64,000 nucleotides of DNA from Saccopteryx bilineata (Eukaryota > Chordata > Mammalia > Chiroptera > Emballonuridae): assembly GCF_036850765.1 (NCBI RefSeq), contig NC_089493.1:125680239-125744238 (forward strand). Reading direction: 5' to 3'. The translations under genes were made by a program, and so were the position numbers. This document shows, piece after piece, positions 55,301 through 64,000 of the stretch (the first letter of the stretch is position 1; every line of letters begins with the position of its first letter). Below the pieces are notes generated by a model. The model was given only the letters and a program-made list of their open reading frames with translations, was not told the origin of the DNA and searched no databases.

Positions 55301-56369
55301 AGAGTGTAGGTTGCATATCAGGATGGATGGAGGACACCAGTGGCTCTCCTAGAGACAGGGCCAGAGGAGTGGCCCAGGGCCAGTTTATAAAGGGTCTGAT
55401 CCCACCCTGACCTGGACTGATGTCTGGGCTGAATCTTAGGCACATGCATAGACAGGGGCAGCGGAGCCAACACTGTCCCACAGCCCAAGCCTGAAGGTGT
55501 GTCTAGGAGCAGGTGCCCAGCCAATCCTGCTGACTGGCGGGCTCCTACACCACCACCCTCCTCCAGCTCCTCTGTCCTCACCTCCTCCAGAGGTTCACCA
55601 AAGAAGGGAGGGCCCAGCCTCCGCTCCCTTAGACACTATCCCACACTACCTGCCAGCCTTCCTCGTCAAACTGAGTCAGGAAAACACGTTGCAGGAGAGC
55701 CTGAACTTCCCGGGAAGTCTTCCTATAAGACTCACACACCCCTGTGGCTGCAGGAGATCATCGGGCTGCTCACCTCCCATGTGTAGAGCCCCTGAGCACT
55801 GAGCTGACTCCTTAGCAGTCTGGAGACGTGCAGGGGTAAAAGCCTGTCTCGCAGGTTCCCAGCAGCCTCACAGCATCCCCAGGGTCTCCTACATCTGTGT
55901 CTGTGTGTGTGACTCCTGGGGGACAGATAACATGAGCGCCCGCAGTGGACAGAGTCAGGGGAAAGGGGCTTGGCAGCGGAACCTTGATGGCGGCCGTGCA
56001 TCCAATTGAGACGTCCAAACATGACAGCACCAACTTGGGGTGATTGAGTCAATGTGGCTTTGTGAGGGGCCACGTTCCAGTGCAGGGGCTTCAGACTTGT
56101 CGAACTACATCCCGGGACTTCTCACAAGCTTGCAGTCAGACATCTTGTCCTTCCAACACTCCCACCTGGCCTGGAGCAGACACAGCCAGCGCCGGGCCGA
56201 CGGCATCACCTGCACTCCTCACCCAGGGCCCAGGAGCTGGTCAGGGAGTGCTCTGCCACCCACCACCCACAGCCTGACCCTTCTCCCTGTGCCCCTGGGA
56301 ACTGGGGTCTACAGGCCTCAGGGTCGGCTTGGGCACAGGAGAGACCTGAGGTGGGAGCCGGGAAGACTG
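55301..56369. other. Unique sequence, no gene seen
   Basis: Several overlapping frames of about 100-133 codons in GC-rich DNA; none has recognised motifs. Confidence 0.4.
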
Positions 56370-56600
56370 AACTTTGAGACTCACCTTCCTCTTACACACT
56401 CTATGACCCCGAATGAGGTACTGAAACTCTCTGAGCCTTAACCTCTTCCCTGACCTGTAAAAGAAAGACTACATCCTTCCCTTACAGGGATGACGTGTGG
56501 ACTGAGCAATGTCCGGACAGCACCAAGCACAGCAGTGACCTGTCCCCGGCAGTGCTCGGTCAAGCTTGGCTACAATTATAAGCTGTTATAAAGCACTTGG
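56370..56600 (+). repeat. MIR SINE
   Basis: 'Ctgaaactctctgagcctta', 'acctcttccctgacctgtaa' and 'acagggatgacgtgtggac' follow plus MIR. Confidence 0.75.
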
Positions 56601-57820
56601 CATAAATACTCCACTAATAAGTACCACACAAGTGTAAATAACCTTAATTATTATGATGACTAATCATCATTATTGTTGATGATAAATGTTAAGAACGGCT
56701 GCCCAAACACCAGCTTTGCCACTGCATCTGTCGACATAGAGTTATCCCTCCTGAACCATGAACAGACATTGTGGGACCCAGAGAGGGTGCTGGTCCCAAA
56801 CAAGCAGACAGTGAGCACTGTCCTGACCTCCCCCGCCTCTACCCCAACCCCCACCTCTGAGCAGTACTGCTGGGCTGGTCTCATCCTGGCAGGGGACATT
56901 CACCCAAATGCACCTACCCCATACCACTGTTCAAGCTGCTTACCATGTGGGTCTGCTTGGCTCCTCTGCCTCGGCGGAGGGGGGGGGGGTTAAACAATTT
57001 GGATATCACCAAAATGAGAGCCCACTTTGTAATCCCTTAACTGCTGATCCACATGCAACAAAGCTGAGTGCAGAAAGTGACCTGGGGAAGTCCTGGTCCA
57101 AGTTCCAGAACTGTGCCTGTGAGAGCAGAGAGGTAAGGAGCAGGCTCTGCTGAGCACATAAACCTCAGCACCACCCTGGACAGTGAATCAGGGCTGGGCC
57201 TGCAGAAGTGCCCAGAGCATAGCTCAGCTCATATCTGTAGAAGCTCAGAAATACATAGATGGATGTAGGGAGGGAGCGATGGGTGAGAGGGAGTATGTTA
57301 ATCATGCCTTTTTATTTTCTGTATTTCTGACATTTTGACATCTGGGGCTTTGCAGACCCTGGAGAGACTGCTCTTCCTAAACCCAGTTAATTTCTAGAAC
57401 TAGTAAACCACTTGCTTGTGTGCACATCTTTCATATGCAAACCAATCAATCCAGAGCCCATAATCCTTCCACACACACCTACTCCATCAGGCTCTCACAT
57501 TCCAGACAACTATCTACCTTCCTCAGTCACCCAGAGCCAAGTACTAGGCAATGAGGGACAGCCCCTGAGCCATAGAGCCCACTGGAGTTATTCAAACTAG
57601 CTAATCCTAAACCTGCTCACCTTACCCCACCTGTTCCTTGCCCTGGAAACCACAATAAGGGCTCTTGCCCACATTTCCCCTCACTCTGCCTCCTGACTGA
57701 TGCCGGTACTTCCCCATGTGGGCCGCATGGTGTGACATGCCCTTTCCTCCTCAGGACCCTGAGTAACAAACTACCTTTTCAATAGTAATCATCTGCTGGT
57801 GTGAGGCCTTGTTTTAAAAC
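56601..57820. other. Gene-free stretch
   Basis: An AT-rich TTAT/ATGA patch lies at 56640-56690 and a G run at 56980-56989. No repeat family or exon is identified. Confidence 0.4.
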
Positions 57821-57933
57821 AGGAAGCGGTAGGGAGGGCAGGGAGGGAAGGAGAAAAAGGTAGGAGGAAAAGAATAAAGGAAGGAAGGAAAAAAGGAAGG
57901 AGGAAAGGGAGGGAGGGAGGAAGGGAGGGAGGA
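57821..57933. repeat. Purine tract (GGGA/GGAA)n
   Basis: About 110 bases almost wholly G and A on the plus strand; potential triplex-forming mirror-like sequence. Confidence 0.92.
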
Positions 57934-58099
57934 AATAACTGAGTCTTAAATTTCTGTAGGGATGATCTAACCCACAACTCTGTTCTGTGCTTTTAAAGAA
58001 GCAGCTTCCTCCAGGCAGATTCTGATGCATCTGGGAGATCGTCCCTTCAAAGTGCCACAGTCCAGCTATTAATAGGACATGCTCTCAGTACTTCTGGGG

Positions 58100-58290
58100 A
58101 CATATAGACGTGGATCTGAATCTTGACCCTGCCGTTCACTGACTGGGAGACCTTTGACAACTGACTTAACCTCTCGACTCATTTCCTCACCTATGCCATA
58201 CACACCTTCAGAGTTTCTTGATGCTAGAATGAGGTGACGCGTGTGCAGCCCAGTGCCCAGCTCAGAGTCGGCACTCCATAAATAATGCAT
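58100..58290 (+). repeat. MIR SINE
   Basis: 'Gatctgaatcttgaccctgc', 'cgttcactgactgggagacc', 'acttaacctctcgactcatt' and 'agcccagtgcccagctcaga' give a nearly complete plus MIR. Confidence 0.85.
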
Positions 58291-58659
58291 ATTATTTGCC
58301 TGGCTCTTCTGTAGGCCTGCACCCCGAGTGCCATCTGGTAGAAAGATGCGGCTATTTGGTCTAAATACCATCCTCACCTTGAAGCCCCTATTTGGTCTCT
58401 TGGCCTCAGACTCCCATAAAGTTGTCCTAACCCCCTGCCAGTCCCTGGCCCAGAGTTTGGGCTCAGCAAGCAGAATACATGCCGTTCTGCGAGAAGGAAC
58501 TAGAAGGGGCCCTGCACCATCGCTGTCCTCATCCTCGGGTCTGGAGTTCCACGAACCCTTCCTGCTGAGATGCTGTTTGGCTGTCCTGCTGATTTAAAGC
58601 AGGGAGGGGACAGACTTCTAAACTGGAATAGCATTTTGATTTCCCCATCTTCCCTGTTC
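58291..58659. other. Unique sequence, no gene seen
   Basis: An 89-codon frame at 58328-58597 has no motif. Confidence 0.4.
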
Positions 58660-58960
58660 ACAGTCAAGCAGGGAAGAAAAAAAAAGCAAATCTTAAAATG
58701 GCTGCTCTTATGATGGACGAGATTAATGGATCTTGAAGAGCCGCCAGTATACCAACTGCTCCTACAACCATGATGAAAGCTAATAATGGAGAAAATTCTG
58801 CCAATTCCTTTAATTCATGAATATTTAACTCTGTGAAAAATCTGTCGGATTATATCTTTTTTTTTTTCCTGGTGATTTTCCGCCTAAGTACATTCATGGC
58901 GGCCTGCCAGGTACTCAAGAAACTTCAACAGAAGCAAAATCATTTCTGTTGTTGTTGTTC
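58660..58960. promoter_or_regulatory. Candidate conserved non-coding element
   Basis: Repeat-free AT-rich block with 'gacgagattaatggatcttg', 'gaaagctaataatggag', 'ctttaattcatgaatattta' and a T12 run. Homeodomain-like cores and retained CpGs in AT-rich context suggest constraint. Inference only. Confidence 0.35.
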
Positions 58961-59789
58961 TTACTATGGGCTGTCGCCTCTGTCTTGAATTGATTTCCCC
59001 ATCCCAGGATAGAGTCAGGTTCCCTGGAGACAGCCAGAAGCACCCCTGAGAGTGTTACCTCTGCAGGCATAGATTCTCCTCCTATCCTCTAGGCTGGCGG
59101 GGCCTTTGAGGTCAGAGCCTGTGGGTTTCCAAACGGTGTTCCTCGGTACCCAAGGGCTCCTCCAGGGTCCTAGGGCATCTCTGGGAAGGGTGGAGCAGGA
59201 AATGTTGAGGAAATGGGGATGTAGGAAGTGGTCCCCCACTTCTACCAAGCCGTCCTGCTTCCTGCAGTGAGGGTCCATGTAAAATTTCTTTGGAAAGAAG
59301 TGTTGCCGCAAATTTAAAAAATTAAAAAGAGGCGAGTATGGAAACCACAGCTTTTGACCACCCCTCAAATAGCAGATGGAGAATCTTGAACCTCCACAGA
59401 GTAAGCAGTTTCTCCACATCACAGAGAACGTGGACAAAGTGCTGGGCCCAGGGCCAGGATCCTCAGGTCCCAGCCAGCCTTCTCTCTCCCGCAAAGCACT
59501 CTGGTCGACCCCTGAAAGCCACAGAGCCTGACTGGGTGGAGAAGAAAGTGAGATTTCGAGTGGACGGACGTCTCGGAAGCCAAGATGTTTCCTTGCAGAG
59601 TCAAGAAAGAGACAAGGAGCAGGATTCGTGAGTGGCTAGGGAGAGAGGGGCGGGCAGCTTCAGAGATGGTTATCATTCGGGGACTTGGCTGGAGGAAGGA
59701 GCAGAACTACTTTTTATAGGAACTCCAGTTCCTCGTTTTGTTCTCCTTGGGTGATTCTCCAAAGAAAGCTGGCCAGAGTGAGCTAGCAG
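58961..59789. other. Unique sequence, no gene supported
   Basis: A 159-codon minus frame (59015-59494) has no recognised domain. Confidence 0.4.
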
Positions 59790-60150
59790 CAGAGCGCGCC
59801 AAGGCGGAGTTCTGGCCGTGGTGGCCCCAGTTCCGCGCTAGCTCCAGCTGGTCACATCCTTACCAGCGGCCGCGCCTTCCTACCCTCCGCCAGGGTCCCG
59901 GTCACCCGCCCGCCGGCCTGGCCCCAGCCAAAATCAACAAATCTTTGTGCTGCTCTTCGAGACTCTGCTTAATTACAGCAAACATGCGCTGGCTGGCGCG
60001 AGGGGCGATCACAGGGCCATTGTTGCAGGAGCTTGGCGCACTTGGCACTGGGTTCCGGAGCTCAGTGAGGATGCGCACTGGCTGGTGCGCAGTCTTCTGC
60101 GGTATGGAGCGTTGCTGGCATGGCACCGGGGCTGTCGCTCATCCGCCATG
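59790..60150. promoter_or_regulatory. Small CpG-rich block, candidate CpG island or enhancer
   Basis: By hand count about 28 CpGs fall in 360 bases, including a GCGGCCGC site. The flanks have very few. It is not within a recognisable repeat. SOX-like 'acaaatctttg' and 'ccattgttgc' words lie inside. It could be a host promoter or a conserved enhancer; frames through it (139 codons at 59738-60157) have no known domain. Confidence 0.5.
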
Positions 60151-60571
60151 CCCCTAATAGTGGGTTTCTTTTACCACCAAGTGGGCCCACTGACTCCAGA
60201 GTCAGTCACCTAAAAAATTAAATAAATACCCGGGGCCCACGGGACCCCAATCAGCACAACACGGCCCCTGCCCATGCTGCTTTCTGCTGGCTTCATTTTT
60301 ACTCCTTTTGTCTTCTCTTTTCTCCTTTGAAAACTATGCACCTTTGAAACTGCACACCTCCCCCCACCCAGGCTGCTCTGTTCCCACGGTGAAGGAGGAG
60401 GGTGCAGCCAGAGAGGAAAGAGAGTGGGGGCCAGGTCTACCCCCAATATGTCCCCATGGCGGTCCTGTTCCCAATGAGGGTCTGGAACCATGCACTCAGT
60501 GTACACTGGGAGCCAGGGCCTGTGGAGGGAAGTGGCCCAGAGCTGATGTCAAGTGACTACATGTCACAGCC
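60151..60571. other. Unique sequence, no gene seen
   Basis: Begins with a conserved-looking AT patch ('ctaaaaaattaaataaatac' at 60210) and then C-rich DNA. Confidence 0.4.
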
Positions 60572-60585
60572 AGAACCCACCTGAG

Positions 60586-60916
60586 CCTGACCAGGTGGTG
60601 GCGCAGTAGATAGAGCGTCGGACTGGGATGCGGAGGACCCAGGTTCGAGACCCCGAGGTCACCAGTTTGAGCGTGGGCTCATCTGGTTTGAGCAAAGCTC
60701 ACCAGCTTGGACCCAAGGTCACTGGATTGAGCAAGGGGTTACTCAGTCTGCTAAAGGCCCACAGACAAGGCACATATGAGAAAGCAATCAATGAACAACT
60801 AAGGTGCCACAATGAAAAACTAATGATTGATGCTTCTCATTTCTCTCCATTTCTGTCTGTCTGTCCCTATCTATCCCTCTCTCTGTCTCTGTTAAAAAAA
60901 AAAAAAAAAAAAAAAA
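60586..60916 (+). mobile_element. tRNA-derived bat SINE (Rhin-1/MEG-like), 14-bp TSD
   Basis: CCTGACCAGGTGGTGGCGCAG head with A-box-like start, B box GGTTCGAGACC (60642-60652), 'gtttgagca' body units, 'acatatgagaaagcaatcaa', a CTGTCTGT-rich end and a run of about 23 A. Perfect duplications agaacccacctgag flank it (60572-60585, 60917-60930). Confidence 0.97.
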
Positions 60917-61129
60917 AGAACCCACCTGAGTGTGGCTGGGTTCAGGGGTTCAACTGTTTTATGAGGAAAAAAGCTTGTGGACAAGGAAGGAAAGACTTCT
61001 CAGCTTAAGACGCATGCACAGGTCCCATGCTTAGTGAATAGCAGAGTGGAGGGTTGAGCTCAGATTTGTCTGATTCTAATACTCTTCTCCTTCTCAGACT
61101 CATCATTCCATAAATGATGTCTTGAGTGC

Positions 61130-61690
61130 AGCAAGTGAATAGGTGGGTTTATGGGGAGGTCCTTGTCCTCTAAGGTGAACACTTAAGCTTAGGAAACAAT
61201 AGTAAAGGATGAAATATTGATAACTAGACAATTGATCGTTTCACAGCAGGTGCGGACACTGCCCTCAAGAAGAAGTCCACGGTGATAACAGCACCGGCAG
61301 GGGTCCTGGCCTGGCCTGAATGACCTGAGGGATGGGTAGGAATTGAATGGGCAAAGCATTTCTGACAGAGGGAAGAGCAGGAACAAAGACTCTGATGCCA
61401 GGAGGATGGCATCCTAGGAGCTGATCAGAGTCAGGGAGCCTGGAGCCCAGGGAGCGAGGGGGCTGTCGAGGCAGAGAACTAAACAGGGGCCTTGAATTCC
61501 AAGGAAACAATCAAAGCTTTATCCTAATAGCAAGGAGCTGCTCTGGATGAGTTTTAAGCAGCAGCATGATCAGATCTGGGTTTGTTTGTTTGTTTTTTAA
61601 AGATCTCCTTAGCTGCTTCATGAGCAGTGAAACAGAGGGGCAGGAGTAGGTGTGGGGAGAGTTACTGAGACACTAGAGACATGGTGGCTC
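61130..61690 (-). mobile_element. L2 LINE fragment, antisense
   Basis: 'Caaagcatttctgacagagg', 'gaagagcaggaacaaagac', 'gttttaagcagcagcatgat', 'cagatctgggtttgt' and 'aaagatctccttagctgctt' are clear antisense L2. Confidence 0.8.
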
Positions 61691-61774
61691 TCATTTAGCA
61701 TCCAGCAGGGACACCGGCTGCCGAGCCTGTTCCCAATTCCCTCATCTCACCTCAAAGATGTTACCAAGGATCTA

Positions 61775-61890
61775 ACAGCTAATTAAGATAATCTCATAAT
61801 TGGGGCTAATTTTATAGATGCGGAAGTCATGCTCAAAAGGAAAAAAGACTAGCCCGTGGCCTCATCGCACACAGACAGCTGTGGTTTCAA
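61775..61890 (-). repeat. MIR SINE, antisense
   Basis: 'Taattttatagatgcggaag' and 'gcacacagacagctgtggtt' then 'tcaaccc' resemble antisense MIR. Confidence 0.55.
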
Positions 61891-62456
61891 CCCTGCGCCC
61901 CATCCCTTCACTGGCTTCTCAGCCGGCTGGGAAGAGCTCAGGTCCAGTGAGGCCAGGGCAGGCATGACCACAGAATCAGTGCCCCCTTCCTCTCCTCCCT
62001 CCTGGCTTCACACTGTTGTGAGTCGCTCTTTTGAGCAGTTCCCTGTGTCCCCTTTTAGTGGGATTTTGAAATCTGCTTACCCAGATTTCGCCAACATTGA
62101 AAAAGGCATAGTGCATGCCTCCCGCCCTTGCACTTGCCCTTCCTCCCCCAGGAACGCTCCCCAGCTCGGGCTACCGTCTGGGGGTTTGTTGTTGGGTGGA
62201 GATCAGCATCTGATTAGCTCTCAGGCACCCTGTTGGGCAGATAAAATGTATTATGCTCACTTTGTTAAAGAGGCCATTGCCCAGGTGATATTAATGTGTG
62301 TTGAGAATTGTTGTAGCCTGAGGCTTGGTTTTGGGATTAAGCCTGTCCCACCCTTTTTGGTGTGAGGTGGTACAATCCTATCATGCCTCAGAGAAGTGAC
62401 TTTGTATTAGAGACTTCCCTATTATGTATATTGGATTAAGGGTTTGGACTTCTACA

Positions 62457-62464
62457 CTATAAAA
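62457..62464 (+). promoter_or_regulatory. LTR TATA box
   Basis: CTATAAAA about 444 bases into the LTR, in the expected U3 position. Confidence 0.65.
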
Positions 62465-62788
62465 TGGAGGCAGAACGGGACTTGGCGCTTGGTTCCTGAG
62501 GTTAGCATGAGAGAGCAGAGAGAATAGAGCCAGCAGCGGGAGGAGGCCACGTGGAGAAGGCCAGGAAAAGCAGCCAAGATGGCGGAGTGCTGAGTGAGAT
62601 GCCAGTTTGTGTAGAGTTTGTATCTGGGATAAGGAAGGAGATGGGGAACTGAGGAGAATAAGGCTGGTGAGCTAGAAACCTTTGATTCTAGGAAACTCGG
62701 ATAAATCAGTAGCTTTGTGAGCACTGAATGTGACTGGGGTTTTGGAGCCCAGTGTGTATTTTTACTTGCCCGCCGGGTGCAAGGTAGG

Positions 62789-62794
62789 ATTAAA
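62789..62794 (+). terminator. LTR polyadenylation signal
   Basis: ATTAAA about 330 bases downstream of the TATA box and 70 before the LTR end. Confidence 0.5.
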
Positions 62795-62863
62795 GGCTAT
62801 GGCCCACCAGTTTTTGACTCCATGGTTTCTTTGCCGACTGTCCGAATCCAATGCGAACCTGCA

Positions 62864-63404
62864 TGGACCAGAAGGCTGCTGTGATAGTGGCTCTAGCCCT
62901 GGCTCCTGGCTTTACACACCCTTCCTCCAACTCCCACCCCACCCCCTCCACCTCACCCCTTACTCCTCCCCAAGGTTGGATGTGCCAAGGGCAAAGGGAG
63001 CTGCTCAGACTTTCCTAGGGGAGCAGCTACTCCCCCTCCACTCCCTTCCCATGGTAGCTGGGCTGACGCTCTGATCAGGCCTAGAAGGCCTCAGGCTGGC
63101 TGGAGCACGAGTTTGAGGGTGTTTTCACCTGCCTTCAGTCTGGCCCTGTCTCAACCATTCCTACTCCCCTACAGGACAGAGCAAGACTTGCTCTGGGCCT
63201 GATATAGCTCAAGGGGCAGCAACTCCCAGAGCCTTGCACTGGGCCTGGGTGCCAAGGTGCCAGCTCTGTAACAGGCCATGGCGGCCGGTTGCTCCTGTAC
63301 CATGAAGGGCCCTCTAGAAGCTCATGGGGAAGAGTGATGTTCAGGGATCCCTGGGCCTTAGCACTGATGTCATCCTCAGAACATCGGACTCCTGCCATGG
63401 TTCC
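62864..63404. other. Unique sequence, no gene seen
   Basis: C-rich to mixed DNA with chance frames. Confidence 0.4.
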
Positions 63405-63510
63405 AAACTCCTATTCGGCAGAGGAGGAAGCAGGGATTTGTAATGGCTAAATAACTCACTCACTACTGCTAAGCGGGAAACAGCAGGCAAAGCCACGCCC
63501 ATTCCCATGT
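63405..63510 (-). repeat. Probable MIR, antisense
   Basis: 'Ggcagaggaggaagcaggga' and 'ggctaaataactcactcact' resemble antisense MIR. Confidence 0.5.
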
Positions 63511-64000
63511 TGCTCCCTGGATTGGCAAGGAGGAGGGAGAGAGGAACCTGCAGGGCTATGTCCCTATCAGCCAGCCAGTGGTGACATCCTAGCACCTGCA
63601 CAGCACCAGCCTTGCAGCTGTCAGGCCCAAAGAAATGAGCCTCTGCCTGGACTCGTACTCCTAACGGTCAGTGTGCGGCCAGGTCCTGGAGACTGGAGGG
63701 TGAGTCCTGGAGGTCACACGGAGATGCCGCACAGCCCCCCAGCGGGGCCCTTGCACCCTGCTCAGGTCCTGGAGCCACAAGATCACGGAGAGCACCAGCT
63801 TCAGAAGATGATTCTCAATTCGCGTTTAGTAACTCTGGCTCCCCTTGCCAGTGTTTTCAGAATCATTCTGGTGGCTCCAGACAGGAGCACCGGGGCTCCT
63901 TCTCTACTCATCTGTCCCAGACCCTCAGTCTCCCCCCTCCCTCCCACCCGTGCCCCTCAGCACCACTCAGAACAGCTCCTCTCCACCTCCCCACCATCAG
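63511..64000. other. Unique sequence to the window end
   Basis: No gene or repeat is recognised. Confidence 0.4.

Larger units (their letters stand above)
62014..62863 (+). mobile_element. Solo LTR of an endogenous retrovirus-like element
   Basis: An 850-base unit begins TGTTGTGAG and ends CCTGCA. It has a TATA box (62457-62464), a transcribed region with 'gccaagatggcggagtgctg', ATTAAA (62789-62794) and a U5-like end rich in 'gtttctttgccgactgtccg'. No gag, pol or env frames flank it, so it is a solo LTR formed by recombination. No convincing target duplication was found, so the boundaries may be off by a few bases. Confidence 0.75.

Noticed and set aside
61856..62365. 169-codon plus-strand frame
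   Set aside because: It crosses the boundary between unique sequence and the solo LTR and has no recognised domain.

Overview
This window is vertebrate, almost certainly bat, nuclear DNA and holds no host protein-coding gene that I can recognise. The evidence is the repeats. There are about a dozen tRNA-derived SINEs of the bat Rhin-1/MEG/VES kind (many with clear target-site duplications), a nearly intact placental-type LINE-1, and a background of mammal-wide MIR, L2, MaLR, MER5A, MER20 and Tigger remnants. The SINE mix points to a yinpterochiropteran bat, such as the horseshoe or leaf-nosed bat group. That lineage call comes from remembered repeat families and has not been checked by search.

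Layout. Bases 1-5470 are a plus-strand LINE-1 whose 5'UTR lies mostly outside the window. ORF1 is broken by a single missing base, while ORF2 is open for all 1,275 codons with its catalytic residues present, and a 23-A tail follows. From 5.5 to 24.7 kb lies ordinary intergenic or intronic sequence with old MIR, L2, L1 and MaLR pieces, scattered SINEs and microsatellites. Some repeat-poor AT-rich blocks there (about 11.05-11.28, 18.24-18.45, 22.14-22.74 and 23.03-23.17 kb) look like conserved non-coding candidates. A 260-bp hAT-like MITE sits at 24.73-24.99 kb. From 25 to 40 kb there are L2, MIR and SINE insertions, a second short hAT element nested in an old L1 3' end (35.8-36.07 kb), a CA-rich tract and a GC-rich repeat-poor block (36.8-39.4 kb).

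The 40-47 kb segment is the densest for mobile DNA. It has two long SINEs in opposite orientation that both carry a CTCF-like motif, a 554-bp internally deleted mariner with 109-bp terminal inverted repeats, and a 72-bp TTAA-flanked piggyBac-like MITE starting 8 bp beyond it. SINE, L1, Tigger and MER20 pieces fill the rest. From 47 to 64 kb there are more old repeats, a repeat-poor conserved-looking block (58.66-58.96 kb), a small CpG-rich block (59.79-60.15 kb) that is the best candidate for a host regulatory element, a SINE with 14-bp duplications (60.59 kb) and an 850-bp solo retroviral-type LTR with TATA box and polyadenylation signal (62.01-62.86 kb).

The features do not form an operon-like system. 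What they record is successive waves of retrotransposons (L1, SINEs, LTR) and cut-and-paste elements (hAT, mariner, piggyBac-like). Nested insertions give relative ages: SINE inside MaLR, SINE inside L2, hAT inside L1. Repeat family names come from recognising consensus-like segments by eye; boundaries of old fragments are approximate.
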